From Stachybotrys elegans (lineage: Eukaryota > Ascomycota > Sordariomycetes > Hypocreales > Stachybotryaceae): a DNA stretch of 64,000 bases. A program made the translations under genes and the position numbers. Each line of letters starts with the position of its first letter. Within the stretch, counting starts at the first letter, position 1. Shown piece after piece: positions 36,078 to 47,361 of this stretch. The stretch is from contig JAGPNK010000008.1 of the NCBI GenBank assembly GCA_020746835.1, forward strand, positions 310,001-374,000, given 5' to 3'. The notes under the pieces were generated by a model. That model worked only from the letters and a program-made list of their open reading frames with translations, had not been told where the DNA came from and made no database searches.

Positions 36078-36791
36078 TGGATATCAAGTGCTCGACGAGT
36101 CCTTACGGAAGGCCGCGAAACGCGGATGCAGAGCGGAGAAGGAGACGATAGTAACACACCGCTGCTCGAGCCGGAGAGGTTGGGTCACGATGGCTGGGGG
36201 ATACTTCCCATCATCCAAAGCGAGGGGTGACGGGGTCGCTTGGCTGCCACGGATGCTGCGTGCAAGGGTTTAACGATGCCTGCGCAGATGACTTTGGAAC
36301 TGGCTGTACGAGCAAGAGATACTAGTTTGCTTTAGGGCGGGAGCTAGATACCACGGACGAAGATTCATTATGTGTGAAAGAGCCCAAGTTAATGGAGCCG
36401 AGGGCATATTGACTGACTGCGACTGCCTTGGTACGGAGATGGTTAAATGCCTTTGTGTAGGACAAGACTTGGCTTGTGATAGAAGGCCGGCGGTATCACA
36501 GTATAGTTGCTACGAACGAACACTTCGAATACATAATTACCACTTTTGGACTTTGAACCTGCACATAAGAGTCGACCCCTTGAAGAGGTTGCCATGTCGT
36601 CATAACCCAACTGCTTGCTATCGAGATGCCCCACCTACCAAGGTTTTCACTATCTTCACACCCTGACAAACAGGCTCACCTGATTCCACAACGGCCAACT
36701 ACTAATCTTTGGACATGTAAGACACCACGACAATGCACATTAGAAAAACGCATATGAACGCCCGACCACCCTCCCAAGTTAAAAGATTTAG
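36078..36791. other. Intergenic between pal1 and the Rad51-like gene
   Basis: 714 bp; no gene or notable repeat is seen. Presumably it holds the pal1 terminator and the downstream promoter. Confidence 0.5.
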
Positions 36792-38112
36792 ATGAATGCT
36801 ATCGAACAGAGCAACATCCTGGACCTTCGTCGCTCACAAGTAAGCTCTCGTCTTGATATGGAGCCAATATCAGCCTCCGTCCTTGTCGACGACGAATTCA
36901 AGCGGCGCAACACTCTTAAAGCACTGGGACCGTTCCGGACGGGATGCACCGGTATCGATGACTACGTGCTCATGGGAGGCCTCGAGCGCGGCAGCGTCGT
37001 GGGGATCAGTGCAGAGGAGGAGGACATTGGTCTCAAGGTAGCTACTAGCCAGCCCGAACCTCGCACGCCTGCACACACAACCCCTCCTGAGTTGGGGGCA
37101 AGACGATGGGTATAAGAGAAGAATAGAAAAGCAGAGAGTGAGAGAACCGTGGGCTGATTATCCTTCCGCGTGGCTTTGATTCCAGCTCGGTCTGCAGACG
37201 CTCGTCGGCGAGCTGTGCGCGGGACAGGACCGGCGCGCCCTCATCGTCACGCCCAACCCGGCCGGCGCGATCCTCTCTGCCCTGCGCGCCGTGTTGAAGA
37301 CGGAGCTGAAGCAGCAGCAGCAGAAGCAGCAGGTTTCGATGAATGATTGTCTGGATAGGACAATGCTGTCCTGCGTGTTCGACCTCGATGGGCTGGAGGA
37401 GGTGCTGGCCGATCTCGACGGCCGCCACGAGCCCTCCTCGCCTCCCCCACCCTCACCAGAAGCGGCGCGCTCGCCGTCTGCCATATCCGAAGTGGGAGAC
37501 AGCCAGGACGAAGACGCCCTGTCGCCCCTCGTGGCCGCATCGCCGCCGCCGCCGCCACCCCAGCGCGCTGCCAAGAAGCCGTCCTCGTCCGCCTCGCTCC
37601 CGCACATCATCCTCGTCACGCACTTCACCACCTTCATGACGAGCCTCTTCACGCAGCGCGACAGCGCCGCCGCGCACGCCGCCCTGCACCTGCTGGGCTC
37701 ACACCTGCGGCGCCTATCCCGCACGCTGCCCTCGAGCCCGCTCGTCCTCCTCCTCAACACGACGACGACGGCCGCGGCAGACGCGGCGCCGCTGGACTCG
37801 ACGCTGCGCTCCGTCTTCGCCGCCTCTCGCCGCGTGAAGCCCAAGTTCGGACTCGTCTTCTCGCGGCTGCTCGACCTGCACCTGCTGGGCGCCCGGGTAG
37901 CCCGCCAGGAGGAGGAGGAGGGTGCGGGGACGTCGGGAGACCGGTCTGCGGGTTATATCACGGTGCTCGAGGTGCTGCTGGATGAGCTGGGGCTGTGGGA
38001 GGGGAAGCTGGGACCTAGACGGAGCAGGGAGCAGCGCTGGGGAGCGGTCGTGGTCGAGAATGGAAGAGTTTCGGATGCCTTTTCTACCATGACGCAGGGG
38101 AGGGTGTCATGA
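36792..38112 (+). CDS. Rad51/RecA-fold protein with degenerate ATPase motifs
   Basis: Exons 36792-37037 and 37186-38112 give 390 aa; an in-frame Met at residue 23 is an alternative start. The pattern GCTGIDDYVLMGGLERGSVVG matches the segment before Walker A in Rad51 paralogues, but where GExxTGKT is expected the protein has GISAEEEDIGLK, so the P-loop is gone. The later segment LPHIILVTHFTTFM, followed by a helix with LHLLGSHLRRLSRT and then PLVLLLNTTT, fits the Walker B, helix and NQV-like strands of RecA folds, but the Walker B aspartate is absent. RLLDLHLLGARV and WGAVVVENGRVSDAF match the final strands. A Gln tract and a Ser/Pro/acidic insert lie between. It is probably a non-catalytic partner in recombination (Rad55/57, Shu or XRCC-like); this is inferred from fold only. 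Third positions are very GC-rich. Confidence 0.75.
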
Positions 38113-38655
38113 AGCGAGATACAGCTCGCAGCAGGCTACACAAAGCTACGAGCATCGACCAAGGACGTCGGGTCCGGGGGGGGGGGGCACTGTTGTCGAT
38201 TATGATGATTGTTGTGAATGAGAAGGCATGGGAATACTAGCCTTACGACATAGAGCACATGGGAGAAATGTTCAGACAGATCAATAACGCACAAAACCAA
38301 GGTGATGCAGTGATAAGCGTGTCGGTTTGAAGATTATGTGTCGCTCCCATAATGTGTCTCAAGTGGAAGAGCGCGAGCAACTAGAAACAAGAAATGACGG
38401 TCCGCCCGATTATCCACGACGCTTATAGACACAATAAAAAGATACCAATGATTTCACGCTTTCCCACGGCTTATCCTTCCAGAGTACAAGCTCGCCCTCT
38501 ATCCTGCACAAACGCTCTCATGCTACCCTTGCAGCGGCAACCGTGCCGTCAAGGCTGTAAGCGCAGTTGGGCGAGATAATAATCCTAATGCAAAAAATGC
38601 TCGTCTGCGGCAAGAGCACATATATGGCTCGTCATATGGTAGGGACGCCAAGATA
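38113..38655. other. Convergent intergenic region (Rad51-like gene and rom2 3' ends)
   Basis: 543 bp holding the two 3' ends. A run of 12 G (38176-38187) is the longest homopolymer I noticed. No gene is seen. Confidence 0.5.
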
Positions 38656-41600
38656 TTACCGGTTTGTGTGGGTTCCTGGCGAGCCGGGCGCAATGGGTGG
38701 CAATTCTGATCGTCGGTTGCTCTTCCAAAAGTCAATGGCCTCAACCACGTCCTCTCCTCGCTCATCCTCGTAAGCGAATAAGATCTGCAATGGTTAGCTT
38801 GCTGGACGGCATGTAGCTGATGGGATGGATGCGATGCTGCTCGACCTACCTCATGAGTACTGCTATGCAGCATGCGAATGTTCTTGTGTGGTACAATGTG
38901 CACTGCGCCGTTCTCGATATTGCGCAGTTCGATAAAGTTGGGCTCGAAGGCGAGGATCCAAGGATAGCTGAGGGCAAAGTTGTTTGGCGTGCCCTCCCAA
39001 TCGATGCGCCACTCCGGCCGAGCTCGCCATCCGTTGCGGTTAACGAAGAAGGAGAAATCCGAGTAGTTGAGCAAGAACTCTCCGTTGAGACGCTCGATAT
39101 GGATGGGCTTGACGCCTTCCTTGCGTGCCACAAAGTCGAGCGATGTGTCGGCCTGGTCCAGCAACGACTGTGTCTCAAGCGTCTCTAATGATACAACCTC
39201 GAAGCCTCGAGCACATGCAACGCAGAGCTTGGACTTGAGGAAGTGTACCGACGATGACTCGGTTGGGATGTAGAACTCCTTGAACGGCTTGAGCTCATCC
39301 TGTCCACCCGTCATGAATTTGCCCAGGCCCTTCTGTTTCTTAGCCTTAGTCATGGCATCATTGGGCTCAAAGACTTTGATGGTCGTGGACAGCGCCGAGG
39401 ACTTGACTGCGCATACGAGGTGGCGTCCCATGCAAATGCCCGTCTTGAAGAAGCTGCAGTGGTTTTGAATCTTCTTAGGACGCTTCGACAGAGCTGGTTC
39501 TTCGGGACTCAGGGCCGACATGTTATAGGATTGCAGCGTCTTGTTGGATAGGACAAGCAGCAGCGAGTACTCCTCTAGAATGTCGATCTGCGTAACTGCC
39601 GTTGTCTCCAGTACTCTTCTTGGGACCTGGTCCTTGTTCTTGCGATCCGAGACATAAATACCGTTCTCTGTGCCAAAGAGCAGTTTGCGTCCACCGTCTA
39701 ATCAAGTCAGTCGCATTTTTCACAATGTAGAAAAGAGGGTGTTTTGCTTACCAAAGGGGGTGACGCAATTGATCTTATTGGTTCCCACAAAGAAGTTGCT
39801 GGCAATGACAGTAGTGTTGAGGAAATCGGCTCGGGCACGAAGTCGTTGCTGGGCATTGTCGATGAACTCCAGCCACTTCTTCCTAGCCGCCTGGTTGGAG
39901 GCATATAATACCTGTTCATAGCCTGCCTTGCCCAAGTGGCGGAAAGTGATGGGCCAACCTTCGTTTCTCCTGTTGGCATTGTCGTTGGTCCTCAAAGCAG
40001 GCAAAAGACTGGATGACGCTCGTTTCACCCCTCCCTGTGGGATGACTTCCTCCATCTCCTTGATAGAGAGAAGCTCAAGAGGAATTGGTCTTTTGTAGGC
40101 TTTCACTTCTTCCTTGTTCCCGCTTGTCTTGATACGAACGAGGAGGACGGCATGGTCAAAGAGGTAGGCCGTGATCTCGGCCGGATCGGTTGGCGACTTC
40201 TTGAACTGGCTCTTGAAGACAAGCTCACGACCGTCTTCCGTCAGACGGAGGTCGACTCGCTCGTTGGGACGGAACCGGAGCTGCTCGTGCAGTCTCCTCA
40301 AGTTGAACCTGTTCTCGGCTTTACCAGATTCCGCGTTGACTCTTCCCAGGAGGTCGCGGATCATTGTCAGCACCTTGGGGATATCCTCCTTGTCTGGATT
40401 TTCGTCCTCAGTATATTTGAGTACGTTTTCCAGTAGAAGAGGGTATCGAGCCAGACGTGTGGTGGGTTTCGTGAGATAGCCGTTAAGCTCGAGCTTTCGG
40501 GATTCCTTGCGGCGCTCAATCTCATCCACAAACTTGGAGAAGTACTGGTTCACGGAGCGCTCATTTTCAAACTCAAACTTTCCTTCCAACTGCTTGGAAC
40601 CGTACCAGATGAAGGGCTCAAACTGCGGAACATAGTCAAGAAAAATGTCGCCAATGTTCTTCACAATGGGCTCCTTCTGTTGGCGGGTTGTCAGCGACGC
40701 GGCAAGCCTAGAGCTGACTCCGTGGATGCTAGGATGGTCAACAATATTGCTGAAAATATTCTTGACAACCTTCTCGCGACGCTGAGCGGGAATGGGGGAG
40801 GCCTTCGAGCGCAGAGGCAGAATCCAGAAGTCTCGCAGGTATTCCAGATCCTTGACAAAGTCACGTTCAGTGTAGCAGAGCTCAGAAATGACTTCCTGCC
40901 TCTTCTTCTCCCTCTCTCCGACCGTGTCGGCAATCTCCTTAGGAACCGAGTTGATCCAAAGTTTCTGCTCGTCGGTCTGGTCGACTTCATCGTCATTGAT
41001 GTTAGCCGAGTCGTCCTTGCGAAGGCCAGGGTTGATCTTCAAGTTCAACCTAGAAACCTGTTCCAACCGGCGAGGGCAAGCGATCGAATAGCAGAGCTGA
41101 TCCCTAGTACAAGTAGGAGAATAGCACTCCGACAGGAGCACAAAGACACCATTAACAGGCGTCTTTTCCTCGGGCTCATCCATCAAACTTTCCCTGAACT
41201 GGTACATTTCCGCCTGCGAGTCTCGGAGACGGTGCTCGTAGGTGACATCGTGGAAGAACTTTTGAGCATCGAGAGCACGACCCAGAAGCAATGCCAGGTT
41301 TCGGTCGGTCGTTCTGATAATGTATGACAAGACATCGACAGCTTCGGCACCGCTGAAAGCATTCTTGTACGTGAGTTCGTTCTTGGTTCGGTCTCCGACA
41401 ATAATCTTCTGCCGAAAGCACTCAGCAACCCGACTAAGGAGGGCTGGGTAGACAAGTGGCGGTCGGATCTTGGCGGTGTGTGGTCGTTCGCTCTCGATCG
41501 ACTTGGTCCTCGAAGGGTGGTTGACGAGAGTAGCGGCATCCGACTCGGAGGGGGTGATCGTAGGCGCTATGCTAGAGGCCATTGACATGGAGCGAGTATG

Positions 41601-42575
41601 ATCGTTGCTGGACGTGGAGGAAACCATACTGGCGGTTCGCGTTTGTGAGCCGGGGGCATGGGAATAGGCGGAGTTCTGGGCCGGATAACCATTCGCAGCC
41701 GGCACATCTGCCGGTGCCCTGCGGTTCGGGATGACGCGGCCACTCATGGTTTGATGCGAGTCTCGATCCTGGTGCGAATACGAGCCTGTCATGGACATGG
41801 CGCGGTCGTCGGGCCGTTCTGGGACGACTCGGCCTTGCGCCGTGGTCCTCGCCGAATTATTCTGGGAATAGGCGGCTTGCCGAGCGCCTGGTGCTCCTGG
41901 CTGGTTCTGATGCTGGTGGTGCTGCTGTTGATACGCACTCGGAGGGGGGTTGTACATCTGTGGACGAGGCATCGAGGCAAGAGACTGCGACCGATAGGGA
42001 TCGTTTTGCAGAGCAGGTGCGGGACCACCTGGATGGTTTCTTTGAGGGTACTGCTGCCGTTGGCCCATGCCCTGGGGAGGACCTCGAGGGTCGAACCGCG
42101 GAGGGACCGGCCCCCCAGGACCGGGATACGGGCGTCGCGCCTGCTGCATATACTGCGCCTGAGGACTTGGAACCTGCTGAGGACCAGAAACAGAACGACC
42201 ACCTTGACTGTAGCTGTTGGCCATGTTGGGATCCATAGGGCGTTGCCTTGCAGCCATGGGATCCCGGTGGTCACGAGGATCACGATAATCGCGGTTGTCA
42301 TGGTATTCCCGCTGTTCGCCGTAGTAGCCAGGCTGTGGCCGCGGTGGCGGCTGCCGATGCATTCCAGATGAGGTTGAGGACATGGTCTGGGTTCTACCCT
42401 GATCCATCATGGGCGGAGGCCCCGAGGAAGAGGTCATGGTCTGAGATCTTCCTCCTGGAGGCGCCGAGCCGAATATGTTGGAGAAGGCAGCATCTCGCTG
42501 CCCGTAGTTGTTGTTCGGGTCGGGGTACGCTCGCGGGCGCTGCTGAGCTCGTGGGTCATAGTGATAGTCCGCCAT
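38656..42575 (-). CDS. ROM2: Rho1 guanine nucleotide exchange factor Rom2 (DEP-DH-PH-CNH)
   Basis: Minus-strand exons 42575-39752, 39697-38850 and 38784-38656 give 1266 aa. Residues 1-370 are disordered and rich in Pro, Gln, Arg and Ser. A DEP domain lies at about 380-470. The DH (RhoGEF) domain at about 557-745 begins KRQEVISELCYTERDFVKDL and includes the helix LTKPTTRLARYPLLLENVLKYT. The PH domain is at about 770-910 (AYLFDHAVLLV; WLEFIDNAQQ). The citron-homology (CNH) domain runs from about 925 and is completed only by exons 2-3 (CVTPFDGGRKLLFGTENGIYVSD to EDVVEAIDFWKS). Rom2 activates Rho1 at the plasma membrane, upstream of glucan synthase and the Pkc1 cell-wall integrity MAP kinase pathway. 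The introns are 54 and 65 bp. The gene diverges from vma-11. Confidence 0.95.
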
Positions 42576-44204
42576 GTTGCACTAAAGGAGGCGTGCGAGA
42601 AAGTCATGCATCAGCACCGATACAGCCGGGCAAGAGATAATGGGAGCAGCGGGGCCACCAACCGTCGCGATGCCCTGTGTGCAATGAGGCCTTGGCCGTC
42701 AAAAGTCTCGAAACGGCCGACGACGAAAGTAACCGCCGGCAGGACGCGCCGTCTCGATCGCCAGAGGGCAGGTCGACAGGTTTCGGCAGCGGGTGCTTCA
42801 ACCCCCTCTATCTGCGCTGCCACTTACGTCTCCTGTCTCCGTCCTCCCTTGCTCTTGCTCGCTCTCTCTGGTCTCTATCTCTGACTCTGCCTCTGGGAAG
42901 AGAAAATTCTCTCTCGGTCGTCCTCGCTTCTCTATGTTTGAACTTGATGGAATCACGAATGGGGGGTTGATGCTGTTTCGATAGGAGAAGGTATGTCGGC
43001 CGTACGAGTTCCTGCCCGACGCTGTCGATTATTGCAAGTTTGTGCTTCCGGCGCGGGAGTGTGCCTCAGTCGGAAGGCATTGGTCGAATGAAGCCAGAAC
43101 CTGTCGGAAGATCGGGCAATGGACAATGAGGGCGTCGAGTGATGGCGACCGTGTGATGTCTAGTGGTCTAACGATAGGTAGGTAAGGTTAAGGGTTTGAG
43201 GTGCACTTGGAGTGGCCGCCTCTTTCAGCTCTTGGCTTTGTTGGAGGAGTTGGCAGTGGGCCAGTGGAACGAACAGTGGACCGGGCAAGTGCTCTAGGGG
43301 CGCCTTTTTAGCCAAGTCTACAGCAGATGCCAGCATGCTCGGCACTGTATTTTCGCTACCAGGAGCCGCTGCCCCCCAAGGTGGGATACCATCTTGGTCA
43401 TGTACCTCCGAGTCGCGCGTCATGTACATGCCATGTTGGTTGTGTACTCAGTACACCTATGAGCCATTGCCAGCCCGGATAAACCGTCTAGGGCACTCGA
43501 TTGCACACATTGGCACTTTTCCCTGCCGTTTTTTCCTTCTTTTTTTCCTTCTTTTTTTCCCCTTCTCTATTTGTTTCTTTCATCTTTGATTTGATACCAC
43601 GGGTGCACTCTACAAAAAACTCTTCCATTTATTAAGGATCCGGGGACCCGTCACGTTTGTTAGATTGGCTCGACGGGCTACTATGCACTTGCTTCTGTCA
43701 AGTATCGTCTACTTCAGGCTGTGACGCTAGCGTCTAAGTATCTCCTCGCTTGCCGCGTTGGTTTCGGCATTCTCTTCGGCGAGCTCGTTGCATCATAGGT
43801 ATCTTCACAAGCAAAAGTAAAATGAAAGGAAAGAGCACAAAGGCTGAGTCGTTTGGTTGAAATACCATCAACGTTTTGTAGCATGTGAGTGGTTTTTTGG
43901 CAGCCCATTCCCGGATTGCACCTCCATCCACCTCAAGTACCAAAACGATGTAATATTCTTGTATCTCCATTCTAAACAGATCCAGTCTGGGAATTTGGGG
44001 CGTCCATGCTCACCCAGGTCACGTGCGGGCTCAGGAGAACCAGCCATCCCTGATTGGCTGGGTCATTGCCTAGCAATTCCGCAGCCTGGAATTGCGACGA
44101 CATCATCTTGGAAGCTTCGTCGACTGTACACTTCGACTTCATCAACATCTCACCCCGCACCATCTCCCTCTCTTTCCTACCACGGAGCACGAACCATAAG
44201 CAAC
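42576..44204. other. 1.6 kb divergent intergenic region between rom2 and vma-11
   Basis: No gene is recognised. It contains two perfect CCTTCTTTTTTT units (43535-43558). Near vma-11 there is a GTCACGTGCG E-box (44018-44027) and an ATTGG (reverse CCAAT) at 44053. Confidence 0.5.
44018..44057 (+). promoter_or_regulatory. Candidate E-box and reverse CCAAT upstream of vma-11
   Basis: GTCACGTGCG begins 187 bp before the vma-11 ATG and ATTGG lies at 44053-44057. CACGTG cores bind bHLH factors; in animals GTCACGTGAC drives V-ATPase genes via TFEB. Function here is only inferred. Confidence 0.3.
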
Positions 44205-44977
44205 ATGGAAGACTCGGAGTATGCCCCCAAGTTCGCTCCCTTCATAGGGATGGTAAGTGCCCATGTCGAGCTGCTGTCGCGTTTAGCTGCTAATGTTGAT
44301 TCATTCAGGCCGGCATTGCCTCCGCCATGGTCTTCGGATGTACGGCTCCCCGATTTCGACCCATCGATTTTTCAACAAGTTGTGATGGCTGACTAGGGTT
44401 GTCCAGGCATCGGCGCGGCGTATGGCACGGCCAAGTCGGGAATTGGTATTGCTGGCGTGGGAACCTTCAGGCCGGATCTTATCATGAAGGTTGGATAGCT
44501 CGTTTCGTGCGTGGCTACAATCGAGTCTAATTCTTATCGGCAGTGTCTTATTCCGGTCATCATGTCCGGTATCCTGGCTGTGTACTCGTTGGTCATCTCG
44601 GTCCTCATTGCTGAGGATCTGGCCGCGCCATCATCTGGGACGTCTTACAGCCTTTTCGCGTACGCTCACGAACATCCCTTTCCTCCAAGTACAATCGGTC
44701 TGACTGCTATAACAGGGGCTTCCTGCATCTAGGTTGCGGACTTTCCGTCGGTTTGACTGGCCTGGCGGCTGGCTACTGTATCGGCATCGTGGGCGACAGT
44801 GGAGTTCGTGCCTACATGGAGCAGTCGAGAATCTTTGTCGGCATGGTCCTCATTCTCATTTTCGGAGAGGTTTTGGGTCTCTACGGGTACGAAAATATGC
44901 TTTTCCAACCTACTTCATCGCTAACGTGGCATAGTCTTATCGTTGCCCTCCTCCTCAACACCAAGACTCGGGGTTAA
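44205..44977 (+). CDS. vma-11: V-ATPase proteolipid subunit c' (Vma11)
   Basis: Six exons (44205-44252, 44309-44339, 44407-44489, 44544-44659, 44716-44886, 44935-44977) give 163 aa with every junction in frame. The protein has four hydrophobic helices of the proteolipid family. Conserved runs are [53 protein letters not shown] and the proton-carrying glutamate helix [20 protein letters not shown]. It forms part of the Vo proton-translocating ring that acidifies the vacuole. The N-terminus [16 protein letters not shown] and the overall match identify the c' isoform, which is restricted to fungi, rather than c. Five introns in a 492-bp coding sequence, one exon of only 31 bp and one weak donor (GTTGGA at 44490) are notable. 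It converges with the next gene. Confidence 0.95.
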
Positions 44978-45528
44978 GCGTCATCTATAGACCAGGAAGC
45001 ACATCAAGGAGGCGGTCTTTTGAGCAATGCTTCTCGAAATTCTCGGCTTACCCTCTTGTCGTCCAGCCACGGGGCAATGTCATAATAGCTGCATGGGCCA
45101 TGGCGTTTTCGGGATTTGTACATTTATCGTGGAGGTAGAGTATAGTGGAATTACTGAGTCGGACAGATATTTGGGCCGCTTGAATTGGCCCTTGTTCATC
45201 TTACGAGATCCTTGGTCTCGGGTGAGGTTTGTCGGCTGACAAGCCAGCCGTACCTAACATAGTCGAGTGCCAGGATAGAATCAACACCGTTGACGAAGCA
45301 GACAGAAACGAGACAGGCATAGCACACGTGTGTTCAGAGGAAATGATTTCAATCTGTAAACTAGGCCCAAAAATACACGATCAAAAACCTAAACTCCTAC
45401 TGACCTCATAGATCGTTGAGCCCAACGCCAGTTGATGCGTCAAGTTCGTCGGATGCGTGAGAGACAAAAGAAAACCCAAACCTCTAGAGCAATATCCGTC
45501 CTTTCCGTAGCACTGACTTGAAATTTGA
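44978..45528. other. Convergent intergenic region (vma-11 and unknown gene 3' ends)
   Basis: 551 bp with both 3' ends; no gene is seen. Confidence 0.5.
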
Positions 45529-46378
45529 TCATGCGAGCATCCGGCCCCCGATGCGGTGCAGGAGCTTCTTGCGCTGGCCATGGTCAGCGCCCCTACGTCC
45601 ACGAACAAAAGTCCTCTCACGCTCCTCATGGTCCTTCATACGAGCTAAGAGGTTGTTAGCCAAGGGAGACACTACAACACGATTAGGTCAACATACCCAG
45701 CCACCAGTCCCACTGTCTGTCCTCGCGGATGAGAATATCGTCGCCTGCCTCACGGGCGAGTCTCTCGCGGCGGGCGATAGCTGCCGCTTCCTCGCCAACC
45801 AGGTAAGGGTCCTCAAGAGGCCTGTGCCTAACAGCAGGCGGCTCAATCACCGTGTATTTACGAACCACATCAGTGGCGAGGCGGTTCGCGAGGACGCGGC
45901 GCTCAGCAACGTTATGGTAGTGTCGGTTTGCCAGCGAGTTGCTCGTAGAGAAGGAGGGCATGCGGAAGTTGTGCAGGTTGGGAACACCCAGAGCAGGCGC
46001 CGGCGGGATCGGTGGAAGGCCGATGGTCTGCTGTCGGGGGTTCGATGTCTCAGGCCGGCTGGGTGGGGCCCTGCGGTTCTGAGAGCTGGTCGTGGTCGTG
46101 GCTCGGGGTGTGTAAGCTGGAGCAGCTTCCTGGTGGTTCACGGTCGAGTGGTAGGAAGGTACTTCGGATGATACTGTTGTTGTGTCAGCCATCAGCAACG
46201 TCAACCAGCTGGAGAGCTCATGGCCGGGCTTGTCCGACGCTGCATGTCTCAAGCACGCTGACATCGCCCGCCAAAGAAGAACACAGCGCTTACTGTAGGA
46301 AGGAGCTGCAGATCGTATCGAGGCCGTTTCCAGGTCGGCAACGGTGTACCTCTGGGGGATCGCAATGGTTCCAGTCAT
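45529..46378 (-). CDS. Conserved-looking protein of unknown function, 225 aa
   Basis: Minus-strand exons 46378-46294, 46173-45697 and 45644-45529. The start ATG opens MTGTIAIPQRYTVADLETA. Without splicing the first intron stays in frame, so a longer 265-codon-type product is possible; GTAAGC and AACAACAG signals and composition favour splicing. The middle is Pro/Thr/Ser-rich. The C-terminal 100 residues are the best-defined part: PSFSTSNSLANRHYHNVAER, then EAAAIARRERLAREAGD, then DRQWDWWLARMKDHEERERT, ending with a basic tail (GRRGADHGQRKKLLHRI). This looks like a helical, highly charged domain with a WDWW core. No signal peptide or membrane helix is visible. I do not recognise a named family. 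The final junction WWL|ARMKD is only obtained by splicing. Confidence 0.75.
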
Positions 46379-47165
46379 GATGTTGCGTTGCGTGCCGGAG
46401 TGTACCGCAAGAAGGGAGCTCTGTTATTCGGGTTTGGGGAAATGGGAGCAGCGCGGGGTAGATGCCGGGAGGCCGTATGTCAGTAAATAGCAGGCAGGAT
46501 GGGAGCAAGGACCCGAGGTTGCCGAGATTCACAGCAGGATGACGCCGCTGTACTATATAGGCCAAAGTTTGAATGAACGAAGAAGATGAGCAGCTGCGGA
46601 TTTGGGGCGGATATTGTATCGCATGAAAAGCAAAAAAATGCCTGCCCAGCAAGCACACAAGGCAGGAGGCCGTGAGGGTGGTGAGGGGCTGAGACACGAG
46701 GTCACAACACGGACTAGGTGTCTGATGCACGCGAAGGGTCCTGGAACGAAGGGACAGGAGATAAATAGTAGATAGATATGCAGCACGTATGCGCGTAGGG
46801 TCGTCTCGAAAGGCAGGTCCCTGGTACGAGGCGTCGAGCGAGAGGGTGGGATGCGGGATGTAGGAGCACGTGAGAGTACTCTACAAATGCCACGGATGGG
46901 ATGAGCGACAATGATGGTGTGAACCAGGCACACACACAATGATGGAGGGGGCGTGTGGACGGGGGGAGTAGAAGGGGGGAGAGATAGGTGGTGAGGGCTG
47001 GTAGAAGATGGGCAGACGGGCAACAGCCAAAGACGACGAGCACGCGGAAGGGCAGAAGGGAAGGGTGGGAGAGCTATAAGACCGAGAAACACCGGATGCG
47101 ATAAATGGCTTGAGACACGGCACCTTATAAGTCAGACAGGCGCCGGCACCGCCTCTGCGCTCTGA

Positions 47166-47186
47166 GTGCTATGTGCTATGTGCTAT
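47166..47186. repeat. GTGCTAT x3 tandem repeat
   Basis: Three perfect consecutive 7-bp units, read directly. Confidence 0.9.
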
Positions 47187-47337
47187 CTATGCATGCGAGC
47201 TGACCGAGTCGGACACTGCGCGCATCTGTTTACATGCCTTGATCATTAATGCAGGCCGCTCGGCTTCCAAGACAGCGTGACGCAGGGAAACCTTGCTTTC
47301 GTGGCCCCTCCCTGGGGAACACTTACAGCATGCTGGG

Positions 47338-47361
47338 TACGTGGTTACGTGGTTACGTGGA
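47338..47361. repeat. TACGTGGT x3 tandem repeat
   Basis: Two perfect 8-bp units and a third ending in A instead of T, read directly. Confidence 0.9.

Noticed and set aside
46553..47092. 179-codon minus frame rich in Pro, Ser, Leu and Cys
   Set aside because: Produced by pyrimidine-rich leader DNA of the 45529-46378 gene.
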